Below, one piece after another: positions 56,726-64,000 of a stretch of 64,000 bases of DNA. Position numbers and translations under genes: made by a program. This DNA comes from Anaerotignum neopropionicum (lineage in GTDB: Bacteria; Bacillota; Clostridia; Lachnospirales; Anaerotignaceae): contig NZ_LRVM01000003.1 of NCBI RefSeq assembly GCF_001571775.1, positions 124,001 to 188,000 on the forward strand, in the 5' to 3' direction. How positions within the stretch are numbered: position 1 is the first letter of the stretch; each line of letters opens with the position of its first letter. Under the pieces are notes generated by a model. That model did not search any database. It saw only the letters and a list, made by a program, of their open reading frames with translations, and had not been told where the DNA came from.

Positions 56726-56880
56726 AATAAAACCTCCTTGTTGGTCATAAGGAATGCATCCATGCATTCCACGATTATTATCCAAGTAAAACCCGTGCAC
56801 TGGTTTTACTTGTTAAACTGGTAATTATATAATTTACCAATGCATATACAACATTTTTCCTTTTTTGTTGTACATCTATT
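56726..56880 (-). promoter_or_regulatory. Structured flagellin leader with possible CsrA sites
   Basis: The roughly 150-base leader has three hairpins: GGTAAATTATATAATTACC (56838-56820), CAAGTAAAACC with GGTTTTACTTG (56812-56783) and GGAATGCA/TGCATTCC (56770-56751). The last has a four-base TGGA loop. The Shine-Dalgarno region reads ACAAGGAGG (56741-56733). GGA in a hairpin loop plus ANGGA at the Shine-Dalgarno is the layout of the B. subtilis hag leader, which is repressed by CsrA. Function here is inference. Confidence 0.6.
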
Positions 56881-56906
56881 TTATCGGACAAATTTTAGAC
56901 ATCTTA
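56881..56906 (-). promoter_or_regulatory. SigD-type promoter of flagellin
   Basis: CCGATAA (56887-56881) matches the SigD/sigma-28 -10 consensus and TAAG (56906-56903) approximates the TAAA -35, with a 15-base spacer. Confidence 0.75.
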
Positions 56907-57077
56907 ATAGTTTTTTAAAAAATTTTATATTTTTTTCTTTGCTAAAATTATTCTTTCTTTATGGAGCACTGTTTCTCAAAAGAAATTCCCTTTCCTTTAA
57001 AACACCTCCACATATTTAAGGCCATTCTAAGACCTTTCTCCCTATCCCTTTAGCGTCACAAGCAGCCATGGTATATT

Positions 57078-57243
57078 TTAGGAAACGCTGATTAATTCCG
57101 TTGCATAGCTAATCGGTAAATTTTCCACTTGGACAGCGTCAAAAAGCCTCGAAACAGCGCTGCTATTGCTGTGCTTTTTTCCTTGTCAATTGAAAAATTT
57201 CCTCGACTATCTGCACGCCCTCCATTAAATCAGCGCTTCCTTA
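57078..57243. repeat. MITE-like element with terminal inverted repeats after the CheX gene
   Basis: A 160-165 bp stretch is bounded by inverted copies of AGGAA(A/G)CGCTGATT (left from about 57081, right ending near 57243). Inside, AAAAAGC and GCTTTTTT with inner ACAGC/GCTGT form a bidirectional terminator (57141-57180). The right terminal repeat begins exactly at the CheX stop codon TAA. A related fragment GAAACGCTGATTTATTCC lies at 3210-3227. No transposase is encoded, so it would be a non-autonomous repeat. Confidence 0.6.
57141..57180. terminator. Bidirectional terminator inside the MITE-like element
   Basis: AAAAGC/GCTTTT outer arms with ACAGC/GCTGT inner arms; U-runs are available on both strands. 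It probably terminates the CheX operon. Confidence 0.65.
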
Positions 57244-57702
57244 GTTCTCTTTGACAGATAAATAAATATTAAAAGCCATGTCCTCCACAAGCATCTCCAG
57301 GCAAATTACCTCCGAAAAAATAGAGCTTACCGTAAAAGCACCATTAATCAATGTGGGCGTAGAAATATCAATCATCTTCCCCGTTTCAGAAAGAATCATG
57401 CTTGCATTCGCGGCCAGCATATTGCTTAATTCAGAAATAGCACTTTGTGCAAGCTCACCGAATTCCTCCACCTCCATGCCACCCATCATATAAGAAGCAA
57501 TTTTTTTTCCGCACGCTTCATCCATTGCAAAAAATACATTTCCGCTCAGTTCTCCAATGATACCAATAATCCCAATGACACCGGTGGATTCAATTTGCTT
57601 TCCACATTTTCTTTCGTTTACAAGCTTAATATTTGAAATGCCCAGCATGGGCATTATATTTACAACTGCGCTGCTAAATGCACTTATAATTTCTCTATTC
57701 AT
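57241..57702 (-). CDS. cheX: CheX-type chemotaxis phosphatase
   Basis: The 153-residue protein is a single CheC/CheX-fold domain with the family active-site pattern E-x-x-N in SAISELSNMLAANASMIL, one copy as expected for CheX. CheX dephosphorylates CheY-P. The ATG at 57702 has ACAGGAG eight bases upstream and overlaps the end of the receiver-CheX gene by eight bases, indicating translational coupling. The C-terminus ends at the MITE-like element. Confidence 0.88.
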   Translation of the reverse strand: MNREIISAFSSAVVNIMPMLGISNIKLVNERKCGKQIESTGVIGIIGIIGELSGNVFFAMDEACGKKIASYMMGGMEVEEFGELAQSAISELSNMLAANASMILSETGKMIDISTPTLINGAFTVSSIFSEVICLEMLVEDMAFNIYLSVKEN

Positions 57703-58558
57703 CGCACTCACTCCTGTTAAAGCCTACATTCAAATATATTTCGCCAAAAACGGTATCTGCCTCAACAGAAGTTACAGTATCCAGCTTCAATTTTGAAATT
57801 GTAATAGATTCTCCGTATACCACCGTAGGAGGTGCAACACGCAATCCAAAAACTTCATTTTTCTTGTTCAGCATGGAGCATGCATTTCCCGCAATAATAT
57901 TGGCCATTTCTCCCATCATATTAATCACATATTCTTCTGACAAATTGTCTTTGCATAATAAACTGCAGGCTACTTTTTTCGCCGAATCGACGGACATATC
58001 CAAAATCATTCTGCCTGAGTATTTGCCAATGATGCCCATAACCACAGTAATTCCTTGGGAAACCAACTCACTGTTCAATGAATTCTCATTTTTATAAGCA
58101 GGAATGGATTTAAAAAATCTGTTGTATGTATCCGTTACAGCTTCTTTAAATGCAGTGGCATATAACTGCTCCAATTCTACAAACAGCTCTTCTTCCGCCA
58201 TAATCCTTCGAATCAGCAAAGAAAGTTCGTCCCCATCCACAGGTTTTTGAATATAACCGGAAATCTTTGCCTTCTTTGCTTTTCGCATAATTTCCTCATC
58301 CATCATAGAACTAATTACGATTACCTTTAAATTTGGATCTATTTCCCGAATGGCTTTTGTGCATTCAATACCATCTGCCTCAGGCATTGTCATATCCATT
58401 GTCACCAGATTTGGCTTTAAGGCTGAAACTACTTCAACCGCCTCGGGCAAAGAATTTGCACTACCTACAACTTCAAACCCTTTTTCTTCAAGAATTTTAC
58501 TGATCATTGCCACTGAAAAAGGAGAATCATCCACCACAACAATTTTCAAATTTTCCAT
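57695..58558 (-). CDS. Response regulator with receiver and CheX-like domains
   Basis: The 287-residue protein has an N-terminal receiver domain (KIVVVDDSPFSVAMISKILEEKG, phosphoacceptor in LVTMDMTMPEADG, Lys in GYIQKPVDGDE) and a C-terminal CheX-like domain with E-M-A-N in NMMGEMANIIAGNACSML. It could be a phosphorylatable phosphatase that terminates CheY signalling. It is followed, overlapping by eight bases, by a stand-alone CheX gene. No CheA kinase or methyl-accepting receptor is in the window. Confidence 0.88.
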   Translation of the reverse strand: MENLKIVVVDDSPFSVAMISKILEEKGFEVVGSANSLPEAVEVVSALKPNLVTMDMTMPEADGIECTKAIREIDPNLKVIVISSMMDEEIMRKAKKAKISGYIQKPVDGDELSLLIRRIMAEEELFVELEQLYATAFKEAVTDTYNRFFKSIPAYKNENSLNSELVSQGITVVMGIIGKYSGRMILDMSVDSAKKVACSLLCKDNLSEEYVINMMGEMANIIAGNACSMLNKKNEVFGLRVAPPTVVYGESITISKLKLDTVTSVEADTVFGEIYLNVGFNRSECDE

Positions 58559-59288
58559 ATTACACCTTTCCTTTTCCTTTTAAACTATGGTTCTGCAACT
58601 ATTTTGGGTAACAAACAAGCTTTCCTTCCTTCTGTTCACCCCTCGAAAGAGCCTGTCTTTTTATGTAACCATTATAACCCATTCTTTTTCCTGCGCATAG
58701 AACTTTATTTTGCTTTCTGAAAAATTCTTTTAACTTATATAGTTCTTTCTAAAGTGAGAACCGTTTCATATAAAAAAGCCCTATTGCTCTTTGCAGGTTT
58801 CTGCAAATAAGATACAAAAGGGCTTATATTTTTTCTTTCATAATTTTCTCCATTTCTTTCGCTTCGCTCAAGACACAAACAAGTAATGAAAAATGTTGTG
58901 TCCCCAAAATCTTTGTTTTATAATTCTTATAAGGAATAGCAATACACTACAGAGCACGGGGAGGCGAGTGGCGAATTTTATTTGACCCCGTATAATTATA
59001 TGTGCCGTCATTCTTTCAAGCACAAGCAAGTGGGACTTTGAGCCTGGACCCTTATCATTGGTATAAACCATGTTTATTAGTCGCAGGATGACAGTCAATG
59101 TTGCTATTCCTATTTTTAGTTATGACACTTCTTTGTTGGTTAAATGCAACGATAACTAATCTTGAAATAATAACTTTTTAAAAATGGGTTTTAGGAACCC
59201 TTAGTTAAAGTCGGCTCAAAATCTACTATTTTTTTCACACTTATTGTTTCAGTAAATATTCTTAACCACAATAAAAATTATTCCATCT
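58559..59288. other. Intergenic region with hairpins and a GC-richer block
   Basis: A minus-strand promoter-like TATAAT lies near 58674 before the receiver-CheX gene. A large hairpin (AAGCCC/GGGCTT with inner TTTGCAG/CTGCAAA, 58774-58825) is flanked by A and T runs and may be bidirectional. The block about 58940-59090 has higher GC than its surroundings and includes GTCATTC and GGATGACA strings. It looks like a relic or repeat, but no gene was recognised. Confidence 0.5.
58774..58825. terminator. Large hairpin with flanking A/T runs
   Basis: Outer arms AAGCCC and GGGCTT, inner arms TTTGCAG and CTGCAAA around GTTT; a U-run follows on either strand. No gene clearly ends here. Confidence 0.55.
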
Positions 59289-59835
59289 TTATCCCAGCAA
59301 ATTTTCAATATCCTTCCAAGCTTTTCGGGAGGATAGGCCGGCGCATATCTAGCCACAACATTACCGCTTGGATCAATCAAAAATTCCCAAAATTCCATTT
59401 GATGTCACTTGCCTCGTTGCCAAGGGTGAAAGACTTCACCTTTTCCTCAAAAGCCTTTGTTTCTTCGTTACCGCAATCCTCCGGTGCCTGTTCCTTCAGC
59501 CAAACGTATAACGGACTGGCATTTTTGCCATTCACATTAACTATAGAAAATCTTGGAAATGTCGTGCCGTAATTTAGTGAGCAAAATTCGCTGATTTCTT
59601 CATCCGTACCCGGTACCCGATTTAAAAACTGATTATAAGGAAAATCCAAAATTCCGAAGCCCTTCTCCTTGTATTTGTTGTACAACTCCTCCAAAGACGC
59701 ATATTGAGGCGTAAGTCCGCACCTTGTAGCGGTATTGACAACAAGCACTATCTTGCCTTTATAATCCTTCATCGCTACACTTTTTCCACATTTATCCTTC
59801 ATAAAAAAATAAAAACATTTGGGCAAAGCCTTCAA
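59289..59835 (-). pseudogene. Glutathione peroxidase (BsaA type) with C-terminal frameshifts
   Basis: The sequence reads through a thioredoxin-fold peroxidase: VNTATRCGLTPQYASLEELY holds the peroxidatic Cys, FPYNQF replaces the usual FPCNQF, and IKWNF holds the catalytic Trp-Asn. After KWNFGNF the frame stops (59377), but the shifted frame continues LIDPSGNVVARYAPAYPPEKL and a second shift gives KDIENLLG to a stop at 59289-59291, the normal C-terminus. The N-terminus (FYFFMKDKCGKS) also lacks a well-formed start. Two single-base shifts in short homopolymers could be real mutations or base-calling errors. Confidence 0.75.
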
Positions 59836-59915
59836 GGTTTTAACTTTGTCAATAGTCTGATTTTTTACATAGTATCATAAAATAGTTCCTTGCATCCGCA
59901 AAAAAAGGGACTGTA

Positions 59916-61037
59916 TTATTTTTTTAGAATTCCCTCTATAAACTTTCCATTTTCGTAAAACAACTCTCCATCAGCAAAAATTTTTCCTTCCACCGTCATA
60001 TCCGTAATCATATCCCAGTGAATGGCAGATTCATTTTTACCGCCGGCCTCATGGAAGGCTTCCCCAATGGCCATGTGCATGGAACCACCGATTTTTTCAT
60101 CAAAAAGGATGTTTTTGGTATGTCGCTTGATGCCATAATTTGTACCGATGGCAACTTCTCCAAAATAGCGGGAGCCTTCATCCGTATCAATGTAGGATAA
60201 TAATTGGCTTTCCTTTTCCTTGTTTTCGCAAATTGCCTCTACAATACGCCCCTTTTCTACGGTAAGGCGTACTTTTTCAAACTCATTCCCATTCATAATG
60301 GAGGGATAGGAAAAGGTAATATATCCATTTGTACCATCCTCCACAGGGGAGGTAAAAATCTCCCCATCAGGGAAGTTTTCCTGACCGCAGCAATTAATCC
60401 ATCTTCTTCCATCAATGCGAACATGAATATCTGTATCCTTGGTTAAAATATGCAATTCCTTTTTTCCGTCCAAATATCTTGCCCACTGTTCCTGCCACTG
60501 GGACATTTCCTTCCATTTCGCCACAGGGTCATCCTCATACAAAAAACCTGCGCGATACACAAAATCCTCATATTCTTCCAGACTCATCCCTGCATTTTGG
60601 GCATCCCCGTTGGTGGGAAATTGGGTGCCACACCAACGCAAGGAGCCATTTCCCATTCTTTCGGAATATAGTTTGCGATTTTCCCGATTCGCAAGACGGC
60701 GTTTTTTCAACTTTTCCCCCTCAATGGATTGAAAAACCTTCACATTTTCGCTTCCCCATGCGCTAATCCATACATCGCTTTTCACACAGGCGCCAAAACG
60801 ATTATTCTCTCTGGCATATTGCTCCTCTGTGCCATTTTTTAAAATTTCCACATCTACCTGGGGTACATCTATATAATATTCAATCAACGCCCCTTTCTTT
60901 AAGGCTGCCCTTGTTACAGCTTTTACAAAGGGCAATGCCGCATCCTCACCAGAAATGGCAACAAGATCACCTTCCTTCACCTTGGTGGAATAATTCACCA
61001 GCACCTCCGCCAGCTTTTCCAAACGTTCATCCTTCAA
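59916..61037 (-). CDS. M29-family metallo-aminopeptidase
   Basis: The 373-residue protein matches AmpS/PepS-type aminopeptidases: N-terminal MKDERLEKLAEVLVNYSTKVKEGDLVAISGE, and the metal-binding C-terminal half FGEVAIGTNYGI, GGSMHMAIGEAF, AIHWDMITDM. These enzymes remove N-terminal residues with two metal ions. The start is TTG at 61037, with GAGGTG six bases upstream. It follows the nicotinamidase-type gene by 9 bases, so the two are co-transcribed. Confidence 0.92.
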   Translation of the reverse strand: MKDERLEKLAEVLVNYSTKVKEGDLVAISGEDAALPFVKAVTRAALKKGALIEYYIDVPQVDVEILKNGTEEQYARENNRFGACVKSDVWISAWGSENVKVFQSIEGEKLKKRRLANRENRKLYSERMGNGSLRWCGTQFPTNGDAQNAGMSLEEYEDFVYRAGFLYEDDPVAKWKEMSQWQEQWARYLDGKKELHILTKDTDIHVRIDGRRWINCCGQENFPDGEIFTSPVEDGTNGYITFSYPSIMNGNEFEKVRLTVEKGRIVEAICENKEKESQLLSYIDTDEGSRYFGEVAIGTNYGIKRHTKNILFDEKIGGSMHMAIGEAFHEAGGKNESAIHWDMITDMTVEGKIFADGELFYENGKFIEGILKK

Positions 61038-61046
61038 AAAAACACC

Positions 61047-61568
61047 TCATTTCACTTTGATTTGGCACATGGCTAAGGTTGTCAGTGCCGCCTTATGGGT
61101 TTCGGGGGTTACCCCAGCACAACAGGCGGAATCCACGCTGATTTTCATTTCCGGCATTTTTGCCTTTAACAAAATGGCATTGGAAACAACACAAATATCC
61201 GTGCAAAGGCCAACCAATTCCACTTCTATTTCTTTATTTTTCGACTCGTTATACAATAACTCGGCCAAATCAACGGAGCCAAAGGTAGGCTTATCAATCA
61301 CGCGAACGCCATCTAACACCTGGGCAATACGTTTGTCAAACTCCCATCCCTCGGTGCCCCGAACACAATGCACCACAGGCAAATTTTTGCCCTCTTGCGT
61401 TTCCAAATAATTTTCTTCATGAGTATCTCTGGTGGCAATAATATTTTCTTTGGGATACTGACTGATTTTATCCAGCACGCAGTCAACTATTTTTTGCGCT
61501 TCTTTTGTTCCCAAAGAACCGTCAATAAAATCCTTTTGCATGTCAATCACAATAAGTATATTTTTCAT
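61047..61568 (-). CDS. Isochorismatase-family hydrolase, nicotinamidase-like
   Basis: The 173-residue enzyme has the family's catalytic Asp in VIDMQKDFIDGSLGTKEA, the nucleophilic Cys in VGLCTDICVVSNAILLK, and the following SACCAGVTPETHKAAL. Its length and order fit PncA-type nicotinamidases, which convert nicotinamide to nicotinate for NAD salvage, but other amidases of the family are possible. It is upstream of the M29 peptidase gene. Confidence 0.9.
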   Translation of the reverse strand: MKNILIVIDMQKDFIDGSLGTKEAQKIVDCVLDKISQYPKENIIATRDTHEENYLETQEGKNLPVVHCVRGTEGWEFDKRIAQVLDGVRVIDKPTFGSVDLAELLYNESKNKEIEVELVGLCTDICVVSNAILLKAKMPEMKISVDSACCAGVTPETHKAALTTLAMCQIKVK

Positions 61569-61705
61569 TTATTTCCCTCCAAATGTCAGTGATTTTTTAT
61601 TAGAAATATCATACAACAAGTATATCGAAATATCTATACATAATTTTCCATCCATTTAAAATTTTTGAACAAAATAAGTAAAATTACAAATATTATTTTC
61701 ACCCC

Positions 61706-61735
61706 TTGACAGAACATTTCCTTTCGGTTTATGAT
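61706..61735 (+). promoter_or_regulatory. SigA-type promoter of proS
   Basis: TTGACA (61706-61711) and TATGAT (61730-61735) are 18 bases apart, just before the T-box leader. Confidence 0.7.
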
Positions 61736-61744
61736 AATAGTTGA

Positions 61745-61965
61745 TATAAACAGTGATAGAGAATAGTAAAAGAGTCCCTTGTCCCCAGAAAATAGGCGGT
61801 TGATGCAAGCCTTGGCAAGCCTTTTTGAACCTTCCTCTTGAGTTCCGCAGGGAAAATGCGGCGTACTTGGCGTTAACAAGTTTGAGTGGACGGATTTTTT
61901 CGTCAACGAGGGTGGCACCGCCGATTCGACCTTGGTCCCTTTTTTTGGGATTCAGGTCTTTTTTT
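61745..61965 (+). promoter_or_regulatory. T-box leader of proS with CCU (Pro) specifier
   Basis: The T-box reads TGGCACCGCC at 61913-61922 and is followed by a terminator hairpin with GACCT (61928-61932) pairing AGGTC (61954-61958), a TCCC/GGGA inner stem and a seven-T run. In stem I the 5' strand carries an AGTA motif (AATAGTAAAAG), and the opposing specifier loop reads TTGAA then CCT (61830-61832), a proline codon. Uncharged tRNA-Pro should cause antitermination. proS follows about 90 bases downstream. Confidence 0.92.
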
Positions 61966-62055
61966 GTGACAAAAAATTAAAAAGCTGCCTTAAGGGGAAA
62001 AATTTAGCTGCTTTCAAAATTAATAATTATCATAGAAATGATAGGAGGAACTACA

Positions 62056-63492
62056 ATGGCAAAAGAAAAAAAACTGGTTGAATCCATTACCGATATGGAG
62101 TTGGACTTTCCTCAGTGGTACACAGATGTGGTAAAAAAAGCAGATTTAACGGATTATTCTACGTTAAAGGGCTGTATGATCATTCGTCCATACGGCTACG
62201 CAATTTGGGAATTGATTCAAAAGGAATTGGACAGACGTTTTAAAGAAACAGGCCACGAAAACGTATATATGCCCATGTTTATTCCCGAAAGCTTGCTGCA
62301 AAAGGAAAAAGATCACGTTGAGGGCTTTGCGCCCGAGGTTGCTTGGGTAACCCATGGTGGTGAAACCAAATTGCAGGAGCGTATTTGTGTACGCCCTACT
62401 TCAGAAACTCTTTTTTGCGATCATTACGCAAATCTGATTCAGTCCTACCGTGATTTACCTAAGCTTTACAACCAGTGGTGTTCCGTTGTTCGTTGGGAAA
62501 AAACCACCCGCCCTTTTTTGAGAACCACTGAATTTTTATGGCAGGAGGGTCATACTGCCCACGCAACCGCCGAAGAAGCTGAGGAAGAAACCATCCGTAT
62601 GCTTAACGTATATGCTGATTTCTGCCATGAATATTTGGCAATTCCTGTAATTAAGGGTGAAAAAACAGCAAAAGAACGCTTTGCTGGTGCAAAAGCAACC
62701 TATACCATTGAAAGCTTAATGCATGATGGAAAAGCATTGCAGTCAGGCACAAGCCACAACTTTGGTGACGGCTTTGCCCATGCATTTAATATTCAGTACA
62801 CCGATAAAGACAATAAACTTCAGTATGTGCATCAAACCAGTTGGGGCATGACTACCCGTTTAATTGGCGCATTAATTATGGTTCACGGCGACAACAGCGG
62901 CCTTGTTTTACCTCCAATGGTGGCACCTACACAGGTAATCATCATTCCTATTGCCCAGCATAAGGAAGGCGTTTTGGAAAAAGCAGCTGCTTTAAAGGAA
63001 AATTTAAGTAAAATTTGCCGCATTAAACTGGATGATTCCGATAAATCCGCCGGTTGGAAATTCAGTGAATACGAAATGAAGGGCGTTCCTCTTCGCTTGG
63101 AGGTTGGCCCTAAGGATTTGGAAAAGAATCAGGCTGTCCTTGCAAGACGTGATACAGGAGAAAAAACCGTTGTTTCTCTGGATGAGCTGGAAGAAAAAAT
63201 TCCCATGTTACTCCAAGAAATACAGGATAACCTGTTAAGAAAAGCAACAGAAAGAAGAGATTCCAAAACCTATGCGGCAACAAATATAGAGGAATTTGAA
63301 CGCACCTTAAACGAAACACCAGGCTTCGTAAAAGCAATGTGGTGTGGGGATCAGGCTTGTGAAGATGCGATCAAAGAAAAAACGGGTGCAACCAGCCGTT
63401 GTATCCCCTTTGAACAAGATGAACTATCTGATACCTGCGTTTGCTGCGGAAAGAAAGCAAAACATATGATATACTGGGGCAGAGCTTATTAA
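62056..63492 (+). CDS. proS: Prolyl-tRNA synthetase, short (eukaryote/archaeal-like) type
   Basis: The 478-residue class II synthetase charges tRNA-Pro. Motifs include [15 protein letters not shown], the active region [23 protein letters not shown] and [25 protein letters not shown]. The zinc-type C-terminal end [30 protein letters not shown] is characteristic of the roughly 480-residue ProRS type that lacks the editing insertion of the long bacterial form. The ATG at 62056 follows TAGGAGG. A proline T-box controls it. Confidence 0.96.
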   Translation: MAKEKKLVESITDMELDFPQWYTDVVKKADLTDYSTLKGCMIIRPYGYAIWELIQKELDRRFKETGHENVYMPMFIPESLLQKEKDHVEGFAPEVAWVTHGGETKLQERICVRPTSETLFCDHYANLIQSYRDLPKLYNQWCSVVRWEKTTRPFLRTTEFLWQEGHTAHATAEEAEEETIRMLNVYADFCHEYLAIPVIKGEKTAKERFAGAKATYTIESLMHDGKALQSGTSHNFGDGFAHAFNIQYTDKDNKLQYVHQTSWGMTTRLIGALIMVHGDNSGLVLPPMVAPTQVIIIPIAQHKEGVLEKAAALKENLSKICRIKLDDSDKSAGWKFSEYEMKGVPLRLEVGPKDLEKNQAVLARRDTGEKTVVSLDELEEKIPMLLQEIQDNLLRKATERRDSKTYAATNIEEFERTLNETPGFVKAMWCGDQACEDAIKEKTGATSRCIPFEQDELSDTCVCCGKKAKHMIYWGRAY

Positions 63493-63511
63493 TTACCCCC
63501 CCCCAAAAAAA

Positions 63512-63544
63512 CGCCGACTCCATAAGGGTTCGGCGGTTTTTTTT
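63512..63544. terminator. Bidirectional terminator between proS and the coiled-coil gene
   Basis: CGCCGA (63512-63517) and TCGGCG (63530-63535) form the stem, with a T-run (63537-63544) on the plus side and an A-run (63505-63511) on the other. A C9 homopolymer (63496-63504) adjoins it. Confidence 0.85.
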
Positions 63545-63815
63545 ACTCTTTGATCTCTTGAATTTCTTTTTGCAACGTATCAATTTCATTTTCTATTTCT
63601 TCAATCTGCTGACAAAGCTGCACCAAGTCAGTGGACAATTCTTCGCCCTGCTGATATTTCTCAAACAGAAGGCCTCCAATTTTTTCCTTAACCGAGGAAA
63701 TGCTTTGTTTTTGGGACATGATTTTTGTGTGAATCATCCCAATCTCAACCATGTCTCCCGTTTTATCTGCTGCTTTTTTTGCCATATTTCCCACCTTATC
63801 CATGAAACCAGCCAT
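63543..63815 (-). CDS. Small coiled-coil protein of unknown function
   Basis: The 90-residue protein begins MAGFMDKVGNMAKKAADKTGDMVEIG, an amphipathic segment, and its second half is a predicted coiled coil (LVQLCQQIEEIENEIDTLQKEIQEIKE). It resembles short Firmicute proteins that often carry a C-terminal zinc ribbon, but this one ends without cysteine pairs. AAGGAGGAAAA precedes the ATG. No function is known and none is proposed. The remaining 185 bases to the window end show nothing clear. Confidence 0.8.
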   Translation of the reverse strand: MAGFMDKVGNMAKKAADKTGDMVEIGMIHTKIMSQKQSISSVKEKIGGLLFEKYQQGEELSTDLVQLCQQIEEIENEIDTLQKEIQEIKE

Positions 63816-64000
63816 AAATTTTCCTCCTTCTATAAAATTGATTTTCCCTTTATTTCCATATATAATGTTACCACTTTAATTTTGATACATTAATAAGCAT
63901 TCCTTTTCATAATTATTTTGAATCATATTGCAAGACGTTCAACTCTGGTTTATGATGATATTATAGCATTTATTGGCACAAAATAATAGTTTTTCATTTT

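Noticed and set aside
58868-59098. 76-codon minus-strand open frame
   Set aside because: No ribosome site at a proper distance and no family resemblance; described instead as a GC-richer block.
1-64000. CRISPR arrays, tRNA or rRNA genes, replication origin
   Set aside because: No regularly spaced direct repeats, cloverleaf-type sequences, rRNA blocks or DnaA-box clusters were noticed on reading; a dedicated tRNA and rRNA scan was not possible.

Overview
This is a 64 kb stretch of chromosome from a low-GC Gram-positive anaerobe, most likely a motile member of the Clostridia (Lachnospirales or relatives). That placement is inferred from gene content and local gene orders: infC-rpmI-rplT, carD-yacL-ispD, hprK-murB-rapZ-whiA-crh, T-box leaders, SigA-type promoters with TTGACA/TATAAT boxes, strong AGGAGG ribosome sites, a SigD-type flagellin promoter and a CotH-like protein. 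Almost every gene is on the minus strand. Plus-strand genes are a small membrane protein, degV, an rRNA methyltransferase, cotH and proS. No rRNA, tRNA, CRISPR array, prophage or intact insertion sequence was seen.

Layout: (1) 1-2 kb, an XRE-cupin regulator cut by the window edge and an AEC-type carrier. (2) 1.7-5.6 kb, the infC-rpmI-rplT operon with an attenuated leader, and thrS behind a threonine T-box. (3) 5.6-13 kb, CorA, a YbjQ protein, a polar amino acid ABC importer with a palindrome-rich promoter, a CLC transporter and a Cache-GGDEF protein. (4) 13-14.6 kb, a gene-poor segment holding a decayed IS3-type transposase and an orphan membrane protein. (5) 14.8-23.5 kb, cold shock protein, RNase H, ispD, PIN/TRAM protein, carD, degV, alr, an old-yellow-enzyme-type oxidoreductase, and queT behind a probable preQ1-I riboswitch. 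(6) 23.6-28.9 kb, a TetR-controlled efflux operon (TetR, MFS, FtsX-type ABC permease, ABC ATPase). (7) 28.9-36 kb, a nucleoside uptake and cleavage operon (BmpA lipoprotein, ABC ATPase, two permeases, two nucleoside hydrolases). (8) 36-39.6 kb, yajC, tgt and a 23S rRNA methyltransferase gene. (9) 39.7-45.7 kb, the crh-whiA-rapZ-murB-hprK-uvrC cluster, which lacks yvcK. (10) 46-51.4 kb, CotH, a MurJ/SpoVB-type flippase and TypA. (11) 51.7-58.6 kb, a large EAL/GGDEF protein, flagellin, and two CheX-type genes. (12) 59-64 kb, a broken glutathione peroxidase, an M29 aminopeptidase, a nicotinamidase-type hydrolase, proS with a proline T-box, and a small coiled-coil protein.

Most of the window is housekeeping. 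The notable content is regulatory: two T-boxes with readable specifiers, an AUU-started infC behind an attenuator, a preQ1-I-like leader whose last strand abuts the queT Shine-Dalgarno, a perfect TetR operator, a cluster of palindromes over an ABC-importer promoter, a flagellin leader with two possible CsrA sites, and a terminator-like hairpin between the uvrC promoter and gene. Several proteins have lost signature residues: the HPr-like protein has no His15, and the EAL protein has two pseudo-receivers. I found no clear case of an entirely new multi-gene system.
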